DNA of 6,790 nt from Devosia sp. (GTDB taxonomy: Bacteria; Pseudomonadota; Alphaproteobacteria; Rhizobiales; Devosiaceae), in assembly GCA_028290245.1 (NCBI GenBank), contig JAQGKG010000222.1:1-6790 (forward strand). The letters run 5' to 3'. The position numbers and the translations under genes are program-made. The first letter of the stretch is position 1. Every line of letters starts with the position of its first letter. The notes under the pieces were generated by a model. The model worked only from the letters and a program-made list of their open reading frames with translations. It was not told the origin of the DNA and did no database searches. Shown here piece by piece: positions 1 to 6,242 of this stretch.

Positions 1-1269
1 GTAGGCGCGCGAGTTCACTTCGCGCTTGCCTAGCATCAGGATTTCGTCGCCTTCCGAAATCTCTTCCCACACCGTCTTGTTGGGGTTGAGGCTATCGCGG
101 CTCTGGTCGACATCACCGAGATGCACAGTCTCGGCGACGGTCACCGAGCCGCCAACCGGGGATTCCTGGCCGGTCAGCATCTTGAACAGCGTGGTCTTGC
201 CGGCGCCGTTCGGCCCGATAATGCCGACGATGCCGCCCGGTGGCAGCTTGAAGGTCAGGTTGTCGATCAGCAGCCGCTCGCCATAGGATTTGGACAGCCC
301 GTCGATGTCGATGACATTGTGGCCCAGCCGTTCACCGGCCGGAATGACGATCTGCGCTGTGCCCGACTGCGAGCGCGCTTCATTGATCTTGACTAGGTCG
401 TCATAGGCCTTGAGGCGAGCCTTGGACTTGGTCTGGCGCGCCTGCGGGCTCTGGCCCATCCATTCGCGCTCGCGTTCCAGCACCTTGGCGCGGGCCTGGT
501 CTTCGGACTTTTCTTGCGCAAAGCGCTTGGCCTTGGCGCCGAGGTAGGCCGAGTAATTGCCCTCATAGGCTACGCCGCGGCCGCGATCGAGCTCGAGGAT
601 CCAGCCGGTCACATTGTCGAGGAAGTAGCGATCATGGGTGATGATCAGCACGGCGCCCTGGAACTCACGCAGATGGCGTTCGAGCCATGCGGTTGTTTCG
701 GCGTCGAGATGGTTGGTCGGCTCATCGAGCAGCAGCAGGTCGGGCTTGCTGAGCAACAGCGCACACAGCGCCACGCGGCGGCGTTCGCCACCCGATAGCG
801 TCGTCACGTCGGCATCGCCGGGCGGGCAGCCGAGTGCTTCCATCGCAACTTCGACCTGTGATTCCAGGTCCCACAGGTTTTCGGCGTCGATCTGGTCCTG
901 CAGCTTGCTGGCCTCGTCGGCGGTCTCGTCTGAATAGTCCATCATCAGCTCGTTGTAACGATCGACGACGGCCTTCTTTTCTTTCATGCCGGTCATCACG
1001 TTACCCAGCACGTTGAGCGCTGGATCAAGCTCGGGCTCCTGGCTCAGGTAGCCGACGCGGGCACCCTTGTCGGCCCAGGCTTCGCCCTGGAATTCCTTTT
1101 CCACGCCAGCCATGATCTTGAGCAGCGTCGATTTACCCGAGCCGTTGGGGCCCAGCACGCCGATCTTGGCGTCGGGGTAGAAGCTGAGATGGATATTATC
1201 CAGCACCTTCTTGCCGCCGGCATAGGACTTGGACATTCCGTGCATGTGATAAATGAACTGGCGAGCCAT
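1..1269 (-). CDS. ettA: Energy-dependent translational throttle protein EttA (ABC-F ATPase), 3' end missing
   Basis: ABC-F protein with two ATPase domains in one chain and no membrane segment. In the known family, EttA binds the ribosomal E site and gates entry into elongation according to the ATP/ADP ratio. The ATG at 1269 gives a protein beginning MARQFIYHMHGMSKSY, with AAGAGG 11 bases upstream. Seen in order: Walker A GPNGSGKST (residues 40-48), Q-loop Q77, an arm-like insert (about 95-145), signature LSGGE (158-162), Walker B ending in DEPTNHLD (182-189), H-loop H212, a charged inter-domain linker (about 240-310) containing EREREWMGQSPQARQTKSKAR, and second Walker A GPNGAGKTT (352-360). 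The visible part ends at residue 423 with GKREVNSRAY, which closely resembles the matching stretch of E. coli EttA. The family is about 555 residues, so the second signature and Walker B lie beyond the edge. Other ABC-F members (Uup, YheS/YbiT types) are less likely given the linker and GKRE motif. Confidence 0.95.
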   Translation of the reverse strand, partial: MARQFIYHMHGMSKSYAGGKKVLDNIHLSFYPDAKIGVLGPNGSGKSTLLKIMAGVEKEFQGEAWADKGARVGYLSQEPELDPALNVLGNVMTGMKEKKAVVDRYNELMMDYSDETADEASKLQDQIDAENLWDLESQVEVAMEALGCPPGDADVTTLSGGERRRVALCALLLSKPDLLLLDEPTNHLDAETTAWLERHLREFQGAVLIITHDRYFLDNVTGWILELDRGRGVAYEGNYSAYLGAKAKRFAQEKSEDQARAKVLEREREWMGQSPQARQTKSKARLKAYDDLVKINEARSQSGTAQIVIPAGERLGHNVIDIDGLSKSYGERLLIDNLTFKLPPGGIVGIIGPNGAGKTTLFKMLTGQESPVGGSVTVAETVHLGDVDQSRDSLNPNKTVWEEISEGDEILMLGKREVNSRAY

Positions 1270-1408
1270 AGGCCTGCAAACCTCTTCAGAGATGACGTGA
1301 GTTGCCGCCTATGTAGGACAAGCCGTGCGCTGGAGCAACGGTCGCGGCGCCGGCCACAGGAACGTACTGCACTATGCCGCGTTCCGTGAGCCCGGAGGAT
1401 CACCTGCT
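1270..1408. promoter_or_regulatory. Divergent intergenic region between ettA and the permease gene
   Basis: These 139 bases separate two genes that read away from each other, so promoters for both should lie here. On the minus strand, TTGCTC-N17-TACATA is the best candidate for ettA, but it matches consensus at only 3 of 6 bases in each box. I found no convincing -35/-10 pair for the permease. Translating 1325-1408 in the permease frame gives a glycine- and arginine-rich peptide with several codons ending in A or T, unlike the gene body, which suggests untranslated leader. The assignment as a regulatory region rests on gene orientation, not on a strong motif. Confidence 0.4.
1394..1399 (+). 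promoter_or_regulatory. Ribosome binding site GGAGGA that selects a TTG start
   Basis: GGAGGA lies 9 bases before the TTG at 1409 and is a near-perfect Shine-Dalgarno at ideal spacing. It supports TTG 1409 as the permease start over the in-frame GTG at 1325, which has only a weak AGGA upstream. The protein becomes hydrophobic about 20 residues after the TTG, as expected for a permease of this family. Confidence 0.65.
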
Positions 1409-3583
1409 TTGTCCCAGCGTCAACTGCCTTTCACATCAGATCTTCCAGCCCGCTCCAGCGTCTTCGAGAGCATAGCGACCTTCGTGCTGCTCGCTGGCTT
1501 GCTCTACCTAGGCGCCGGCATCTTGGTGCCGCTGGTTCTGGCAACTTTGCTGGCCTTTGCATTGGCCCCGCTTGTCACCTGGTTCAATCGGCGCCTGCGC
1601 TTTCCCGATCCGATCGCCGTCATCGTCTCCGTCGTCCTGGCGCTCGCGGCCCTTGCCGGGTTTGCATACCTCGCTGGAACCCAGATCATTAAGCTGGCGG
1701 CTGAATTGCCGGGCTATCAGGAAACCATTTCCACCAAGATTGCGGGCTTGCAGGAGCAGTTCGGCAACAACACCCTGCTTGAACAGATCAACGGCGCCGT
1801 CTCGGGCCTGAGCGACCAGATGGCCGGCTCCGAGGCGCGGCCCGGCGCGCCCATCCCGGTCACCATTTCCAACGAGATTGGCCCGCTGGGCATTTTGAGC
1901 TCCGTGCTCGGCTCGATTATCGGTCCGGTCGCAACCGTGGCGATCGTCGCAGTCTTCCTGATTTTCCTGCTGATGGGGCGCGGCGACTTGCAGGAGCGCT
2001 TCATTCGCCTCGTCAGCGCCGGACGCTATTCCAAGGCTAATATCGCCATCGCCGATGCTAGCAAGCGCGTCGGCCGCTATCTGCTCATCCAGCTCGCAGT
2101 AAATGCCGTGTATGGCACCATTTTCGGCATCGGGCTGTGGCTGATCGGTGTACCCAGTGCGATCCTTTGGGGCCTGCTGATCGTCCTGTTCCGCTACATC
2201 CCGTTCGTCGGCGCGCTGATCATCGCCGTTGTGCCGTTCCTTCTCGCCTTCGCAGTCGATCCGGGCTGGAACATGCTCATCCTCTCGGTCGGGCTGTTCC
2301 TGGTGCTCGATCTGACCACTGCCAACGTCATCGAGCCGCGGCTCTATGGCTCCAGCACCGGCGTATCGGCGATCGCCATCCTGCTATCTGCAATGTTTTG
2401 GGCCACCATGTGGGGCCCAGTCGGCCTGATCCTCGCCACGCCGATGACCGTGTGCCTCGTTGTGATCGGCCGCCACCTGCCGCAGTTCCAGTTCCTCGAA
2501 ACCCTGCTCGGCAGCGAGCCGGTGCTGTCCCCATCGGAACGCCTCTACCAGCGCATGCTGCGTGGCGCGACCGAAGACGCCATCGAGATGACCGAGGACC
2601 ATATTGAGGCCCACAACACCCAGCATTACCTGGACGACGTGATGATGCCAGCGCTCCGCCTCGCCAGCAACGAACTGGCCGATGGCCCGGAGGCCCTGCC
2701 GCAGCGCCGCCAACTTGTCGAGTCTTTCGAGGCGCTGATCAAGGAGATCGCCGAGGTCGAATGGCCAGAACACAGTTCTGTCCTGCTGATCGGCGGGCGC
2801 ACGGAAATCGACGAATGCGCCGCAACCCTGCTTGGTCTCCGCCTAGCCAACGAGGGCATCGAGAGCCGGGTTCTTCCGCCAGTGGCAGTTCGCCAGGAAG
2901 CGATTGGCCGCCTCGACCTCAAAGGCGTAGAAGTCGTCGTGTTGGTCTTCATGGGCGACGACATCCGGGCGCATACCCGCTACGTGTCCCGCCGCATTCG
3001 CCGCATGTCGCCCGACATCCGCGTCGTAGTCTGCGCGCTCAATGACCTCAGCGCTCAAGAGTCCACCGAAACCCTGCATGTCGACACGATCTATCGTTCA
3101 GTCGACGACGCGGTGGACGGTGCGCTGACCAGCCTGCGCCAGCTGGCATCCGACGACATGCAAGCCAGCGGCAAAGTCGAGCCCTTCGCCGGCGCTGGCC
3201 GTGGAGATGATGCACTGGGTCAAGCCATTGAGCAAATCGCCGACAGCTTCGACATTCCCTTCGCCACGATCAACCTGCTCCATGACGACCGTCATGTCGA
3301 AGACGACGCGGCCTTCCACCTGACCAGCATCGTCACGGAAACCCTTAAGCCACTGGTGGTTCACTCCAAGACCCCGCACCCGCTGGTCGGCGAAAATGCC
3401 TATCTACAAACCAACGGCATCGATCTCTATGCGGCCGTGCCGCTGGTGCTGGCAGATGGCACCTGCGTCGGCGCGCTGGCACTGCTTGATTATGAGCCAC
3501 GCGCCTTCAGCGAGGAAGACGTAACCCGGCTCGAAGCCGCGGCCCAGGACCTTGTGCAGCGCTTCGGAAATGTCACCGCCTGA
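1409..3583 (+). CDS. AI-2E family permease with extended C-terminal half ending in a GAF-like domain
   Basis: Inner-membrane protein of the AI-2E transporter (TqsA/PerM/YdgG) family, 724 residues from the TTG at 1409. Members have been linked to autoinducer-2 export, Na+/H+ antiport or no known substrate, so the substrate here is unknown. About eight hydrophobic segments fall within residues 20-360, with a long polar loop at about 95-160. Family hallmarks are FRYIPFVGA (from F261), EPRLYGSSTGVSA (from E309) and WGPVGLILATP. A helical, charged region follows (about 370-450, including SERLYQRMLRG). Next is an alternating alpha/beta segment (about 456-545, VLLIGG to VVVCAL) that resembles a Rossmann-like domain. 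Last is a GAF-like domain (about 600-721): FDIPFATINLL, then LYAAVPLVLADGTCVGALALLD and FSEEDVTRLEAAAQDL. Classical family members are about 350 residues, so half of this protein is extra cytosolic sequence. A GTG at 1325 would add 28 residues; the strong ribosome binding site favours TTG. It probably shares a transcript with the propeller gene 57 bases downstream. Confidence 0.88.
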   Translation: MSQRQLPFTSDLPARSSVFESIATFVLLAGLLYLGAGILVPLVLATLLAFALAPLVTWFNRRLRFPDPIAVIVSVVLALAALAGFAYLAGTQIIKLAAELPGYQETISTKIAGLQEQFGNNTLLEQINGAVSGLSDQMAGSEARPGAPIPVTISNEIGPLGILSSVLGSIIGPVATVAIVAVFLIFLLMGRGDLQERFIRLVSAGRYSKANIAIADASKRVGRYLLIQLAVNAVYGTIFGIGLWLIGVPSAILWGLLIVLFRYIPFVGALIIAVVPFLLAFAVDPGWNMLILSVGLFLVLDLTTANVIEPRLYGSSTGVSAIAILLSAMFWATMWGPVGLILATPMTVCLVVIGRHLPQFQFLETLLGSEPVLSPSERLYQRMLRGATEDAIEMTEDHIEAHNTQHYLDDVMMPALRLASNELADGPEALPQRRQLVESFEALIKEIAEVEWPEHSSVLLIGGRTEIDECAATLLGLRLANEGIESRVLPPVAVRQEAIGRLDLKGVEVVVLVFMGDDIRAHTRYVSRRIRRMSPDIRVVVCALNDLSAQESTETLHVDTIYRSVDDAVDGALTSLRQLASDDMQASGKVEPFAGAGRGDDALGQAIEQIADSFDIPFATINLLHDDRHVEDDAAFHLTSIVTETLKPLVVHSKTPHPLVGENAYLQTNGIDLYAAVPLVLADGTCVGALALLDYEPRAFSEEDVTRLEAAAQDLVQRFGNVTA

Positions 3584-3640
3584 TCGCCGGCTGGCGACAA
3601 CAATGGTTGTGCGGTAGGCTGCGGCGAACTCACATCGCAG

Positions 3641-4546
3641 GTGCCCGTCGTGACCTTTGTCTTCCCCCGCCGTGGTCGCTCGCTCGCGACCGGCCAGCGT
3701 TCAGAACTGACCGTCATCGATCTCGATGGCAACGCTCAGGTGATCTTCACCGCCGATGAAGTGATCGAAGCCCCGAACTGGTCACCCGATGGAAAATGGC
3801 TGGTGTTCAACGCTGGCGGCCATCTGTTCCGTATCGCCTGGAGCGGCGGCACGCCCGAACCGATCGATACCGGCCACCTCGCCGACCTCAACAACGACCA
3901 TGTACTCAGCCCTGATGGCAGCACGATCTATGTCAGCTCCGATGATGGGCACCTCTATGCCGTGGCGTTTACCGGTGGCGAGCCGCGCCGCGTCTCCAAC
4001 ACCCATGCGACGCCGTTCCATTACTATCTGCATGGCATTTCGCCCGATGGCGCGACGCTGTCCTACGTCGCCATCGAGCAGCACGACGGTGAGCGCCAGG
4101 TCAACGTGTTCAGCATTCCGGCTGCCGGCGGCCCCGACACCCGGCTGAGCGACCTCTCCATGCCCAACGACGGCCCCGAATATTCCCCCGACGGCCGCTG
4201 GATCTATTTCAACTCCGAACTCGCAGCCAGCCAACCCGGCCACGCCCAGATTTTCCGCATGAACGCCCAGGACGGCAGCGGCCTCGAGCAGCTGACCTTC
4301 GACAGTTTCGTCAACTGGTTCCCACACCTGTCGCCCGACGGCCAGCACGTGACAGTGCTGAGCTTTCCCCAGGGCACCACCGGCCATCCCGCCGACAAGC
4401 AAGTTCTGCTCCGCCTGATGGCACCCGACGGCGGCCCGCTGCGCGTGTTGGCCAGCTTCTTTGGCGGCCAAGGCACGATCAACGTTAATTCTTGGGCGCC
4501 CGACAGCCAAAAGCTGGCCTATGTGGCCTATCCGGTCACACCCTGA
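3641..4546 (+). CDS. TolB/PD40-type beta-propeller protein, six repeats, no signal peptide
   Basis: Protein of 301 residues built from WD40-like PD40 repeats, as found in the TolB propeller. Repeat cores are spaced about 42-55 residues apart: WSPDG (47-51), LSPDG (89-93), ISPDG (133-137), YSPDG (181-185), LSPDG (230-234) and WAPDS (285-289). Each is followed by a hydrophobic strand such as KWLVFNA, STIYVSS or RWIYFNS. That gives six blades and nothing else. The N terminus (MPVVTFVFPRRGRSL) is not a signal peptide and there is no membrane segment, so a cytosolic location is inferred. True TolB is exported, has an extra N-terminal domain and sits with tol/pal genes, so this is not TolB itself. 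The GTG at 3641 has no good ribosome binding site; the GTG at 3650 is an alternative. Propellers of this kind bind proteins or small ligands, and a few are hydrolases or lyases, but no catalytic residues are recognisable. Function unknown. Confidence 0.85.
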   Translation: MPVVTFVFPRRGRSLATGQRSELTVIDLDGNAQVIFTADEVIEAPNWSPDGKWLVFNAGGHLFRIAWSGGTPEPIDTGHLADLNNDHVLSPDGSTIYVSSDDGHLYAVAFTGGEPRRVSNTHATPFHYYLHGISPDGATLSYVAIEQHDGERQVNVFSIPAAGGPDTRLSDLSMPNDGPEYSPDGRWIYFNSELAASQPGHAQIFRMNAQDGSGLEQLTFDSFVNWFPHLSPDGQHVTVLSFPQGTTGHPADKQVLLRLMAPDGGPLRVLASFFGGQGTINVNSWAPDSQKLAYVAYPVTP

Positions 4547-5762
4547 GCCCCGAATGGCTCGGACTTTTCCATGACAACCAGAACGCAACTGCGACCATGA
4601 TACTGGCCAGGGCAAACACGAGCTGCAACCCGCCACCAACCGCAGCCGGCGTCAGCGCGGCCAGTTCTGCCGTGCCGGCGCCCAGTGCAAAGACGGCGCC
4701 CATTACCGATGCGCCTAGAATCAGCCCGAGGTTACGCGAAAGCCCCAACAGGCCTGCAGCCGTGCCCCGCCTGCTCTCCCCTGCCGCTTCCATCGTCGCC
4801 GCCGCATTGCCAGCCTGAAACAGCTGATATCCAGGTGTCAGGACGGCGATTGCCGCGAGATACCCTAACAGGCCGAGCGTTTGGGGCAAGACCGCTAGAC
4901 CAATACTGCCGATGCCCATCGCGCCCAAGCCAGCCAGCACGGCCCGCCGCGTGCCCCAGCGGTCCACTCCGTGTCCAAGGGGAACACCCGCCACGATGGA
5001 AAGCGCCGGACCGACCGTCATGGCAAGGCCCATTGCCAGACTATCGAGCCCAAGACCTACGCTGAGATAAAATGGGCCCACAACCAGGGTGGTCATCATC
5101 ACGCCAGCCACAAGAAAGTTGCAGGCCATCCCCTGAAGCATTCCTGTCGTGACAGACCAACCGCGGCTGCCGGGCTTGCCCCTGTTTCGCCCGCTATCGT
5201 CCGGCAAAATGCGAATAACCAGCACAAAGGCAGCTATGCCGAGCGGGACGAGACAAAGGAAAATGCCCGGCCAGCCAGTAGTGGACAGCAAAAGCCCACC
5301 GAGGCTTGGCCCTAATGCGGTTCCCAGTGCAGACATTGCCCCCAGCAAACCGAGTGCCCGACCCACGCTTGCGCCGCTGTTCGACTGCCGAACCAGCGCC
5401 ATGCTCAACGTAACGGTGAAGGCCGCACCGATGCCCTGTAGCGCCCGCGCCGCCACCAGCAACTGCAGCGATGAGGAGATACCGCAGGCAAACGAACCTG
5501 CGCAAAATATCACCAGCCCCGACAGCAACATGCGCTTCTTGCCATATTGGTCACCCAACCGACCGGAGGTTACTGCGCACAGCGTCAATGCGGCGAGATA
5601 CGAGATCACCACCCATTGCGCTTGATAGAATGGCACTTCAAAATCCGCCGCTAGTGTCGGCAATGCGATGTTGGCGATGCTGGTGCCCAGCGATCCCAGC
5701 AACATGACAAGCGCCAAGACTGCCCCTGCCCCTGCGCGATCCTTCAACGCCACGTCCGTCAT
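4536..5762 (-). CDS. MFS drug-type efflux transporter (12 helices)
   Basis: Inner-membrane major facilitator protein of 408 residues, predicted to export small molecules by proton antiport. It has the marks of the drug:H+ antiporter branch: ANIALPTLAADF (30-41) and QWVVISYLAA (49-58) around helices 1-2, motif A GRLGDQYGKKR (67-77), motif B RALQGIGAAF (106-115) and the antiporter motif C GTALGPSLGG (147-156). A basic loop (about 188-202) separates the two halves. A second motif A-like loop, GHGVDRWGTRR (263-273), follows helix 8. The N-terminal motifs look DHA2-like, but the length fits 12 helices rather than the 14 typical of DHA2. The start is ATG 5762, with a G-rich tract about nine bases upstream. 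The gene is divergent from a MerR regulator and preceded by a MerR-type promoter, so inducible expression is inferred. Its 3' end overlaps the propeller gene by 11 bases. The substrate cannot be told from sequence. Confidence 0.92.
   Translation of the reverse strand: MTDVALKDRAGAGAVLALVMLLGSLGTSIANIALPTLAADFEVPFYQAQWVVISYLAALTLCAVTSGRLGDQYGKKRMLLSGLVIFCAGSFACGISSSLQLLVAARALQGIGAAFTVTLSMALVRQSNSGASVGRALGLLGAMSALGTALGPSLGGLLLSTTGWPGIFLCLVPLGIAAFVLVIRILPDDSGRNRGKPGSRGWSVTTGMLQGMACNFLVAGVMMTTLVVGPFYLSVGLGLDSLAMGLAMTVGPALSIVAGVPLGHGVDRWGTRRAVLAGLGAMGIGSIGLAVLPQTLGLLGYLAAIAVLTPGYQLFQAGNAAATMEAAGESRRGTAAGLLGLSRNLGLILGASVMGAVFALGAGTAELAALTPAAVGGGLQLVFALASIMVAVAFWLSWKSPSHSGLRV
4543..4568 (+). terminator. 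Probable intrinsic terminator of the permease-propeller transcript
   Basis: CTGAGCC (4543-4549) pairs with GGCTCGG (4556-4562) across a six-base loop, giving seven pairs including one G-T wobble. AC and then TTTT (4565-4568) follow. The stem begins on the base before the propeller gene's stop codon. The T run is short, so efficiency is uncertain. On the other strand these bases encode the last residues of the exporter, upstream of its stop, and no T run follows the stem in that direction, so the element serves only the plus-strand transcript. Confidence 0.5.
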
Positions 5763-5776
5763 GAATTCTACCCCGC

Positions 5777-5805
5777 TTGACCTGATTCCGCGTGCACTCT
5801 ACGAA
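5777..5805 (+). promoter_or_regulatory. Candidate promoter of the MerR-family gene
   Basis: On the plus strand TTGACC (5777-5782) is followed after 17 bases by TACGAA (5800-5805). The -35 is good; the -10 matches only 3 of 6. A transcript would start around 5812, leaving a leader of under 20 bases before the ATG at 5829. The -10 and start site would lie inside the operator, which would make the regulator autoregulatory. This is the best candidate in the gap, but it is weak. Confidence 0.35.
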
Positions 5806-5826
5806 TTCAAGTCAACTTGAGGTCAA
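5796..5826 (-). promoter_or_regulatory. MerR-type promoter of the exporter (TTGACC-N19-TAGAGT)
   Basis: On the minus strand the -35 box TTGACC (5826-5821) and the -10 box TAGAGT (5801-5796) are separated by exactly 19 bases. Ordinary sigma-70 promoters have 16-18. The over-long spacer is the hallmark of promoters activated by MerR-family proteins, which distort the DNA to bring the boxes into register. The boxes match consensus at 5 of 6 (TTGACC has only the last base off) and 4 of 6. The leader to the exporter ATG would be about 25-30 bases. The adjacent divergent MerR-family gene is the obvious regulator. Confidence 0.75.
5802..5822. promoter_or_regulatory. MerR-family operator, SoxR-box-like dyad
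   Basis: Within the 19-base spacer, a perfect dyad TCAAGT-CA-ACTTGA covers 5807-5820. Extended to 5805-5822 it matches the E. coli SoxR box (CCTCAAGTTAACTTGAGG) at 15 of 18 positions, from memory of that site. As in soxS, the dyad starts directly after the -35 hexamer. Its right end runs into the GAGG (5819-5822) that serves as ribosome binding site for the regulator, so bound regulator would also cover its own gene's leader. Confidence 0.72.
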
Positions 5827-5828
5827 GC

Positions 5829-6236
5829 ATGAATCTGCTCGATATCGGCGAGGTCGTCGAACGGACCGGCACCAGCCCGTCTACCCTGCGTTACTACGAA
5901 GATATCGCGCTGATTTCCTCAGCAGGTCGCAAGGGCCTGCGGCGTCAATACGAGCCCGACGTGCTCCTGCAGCTGGCGCTCATTGCCCTGAGTAAATCTG
6001 CGGGATTTTCGCTTGAGGAGATCACGGCCATGTTCGGCGGCAAGGCCCGACCCGAGCTTCCGCGAGCGCAACTGCGCCAGCAGGCCGAGAAAATCGATGC
6101 CCAAATTCGCCGGCTCGGCGAACTGCGCGATACTGTGCAGCACATGGCAGACTGTCCGGCGCCGTCACACCTAGAATGCAAAAGCTTCCGCCGCCTGCTG
6201 ACAGCCTCGCTCAAAGCCGGATCGAAATCGACCTGA
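5829..6236 (+). CDS. MerR-family transcriptional regulator, divergent to the exporter
   Basis: Small DNA-binding regulator of 135 residues. The N-terminal winged helix-turn-helix is clear: LLDIGEVVERTGTSPSTLRYYED (3-25), where ST-LRYYE is the family signature, then the wing GLRRQY (36-41) and FSLEEITAMF (60-69). A dimerisation coiled coil follows (about 78-106). The short C-terminal tail carries C109-PAPSHLE-C117 and then FRRLL, so C-x4-H-x2-C could bind a metal or act as a redox switch; this is inference. It lacks the SoxR iron-sulfur motif CxxCxCxxxxxC and the CueR/ZntR type tail. ATG 5829 is chosen because GAGG sits six bases upstream and the protein then starts directly at the domain; an in-frame TTG at 5817 is less likely. 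It probably activates the divergent exporter gene through the operator in the shared gap. It ends six bases from the convergent sensor gene. Confidence 0.92.
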   Translation: MNLLDIGEVVERTGTSPSTLRYYEDIALISSAGRKGLRRQYEPDVLLQLALIALSKSAGFSLEEITAMFGGKARPELPRAQLRQQAEKIDAQIRRLGELRDTVQHMADCPAPSHLECKSFRRLLTASLKAGSKST

Positions 6237-6242
6237 CGGTGG

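Noticed and set aside
2384..2773. Open frame on the minus strand within the permease gene
   Set aside because: It mirrors the in-frame permease codons and has no recognisable domain; a shadow of high third-position GC.
1409..3583. Assigning the permease as an autoinducer-2 exporter
   Set aside because: The family name covers proteins with varied or unknown substrates, and no luxS or AI-2 genes are visible here.
3584..3609. Hairpins just after the permease stop (TCGCC-GGCT-GGCGA, then CAAC-AATG-GTTG) as a terminator
   Set aside because: The stems are only five and four pairs and no T run follows, so an intrinsic terminator is not supported; read-through into the propeller gene is more likely.
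3641..4546. Calling the propeller protein TolB
   Set aside because: There is no signal peptide, no TolB N-terminal domain and no tol/pal neighbours; only the propeller repeats are shared.
3782..4639. Long open frame (285 codons) on the minus strand opposite the propeller gene
   Set aside because: Its product is compositionally odd and shows no domain. The plus strand here encodes clear PD40 repeats, and the frame would also overlap the real exporter C terminus. It is a high-GC shadow frame.
5763..5808. Two GAATTC sites in the exporter/regulator gap as a functional repeat
   Set aside because: They are six-base palindromes with different flanks; chance is enough, and only the second touches the operator.
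5829..6236. Calling the regulator SoxR because of its operator
   Set aside because: It lacks the four-cysteine CxxCxCxxxxxC cluster and its tail is different; only the operator is SoxR-like.
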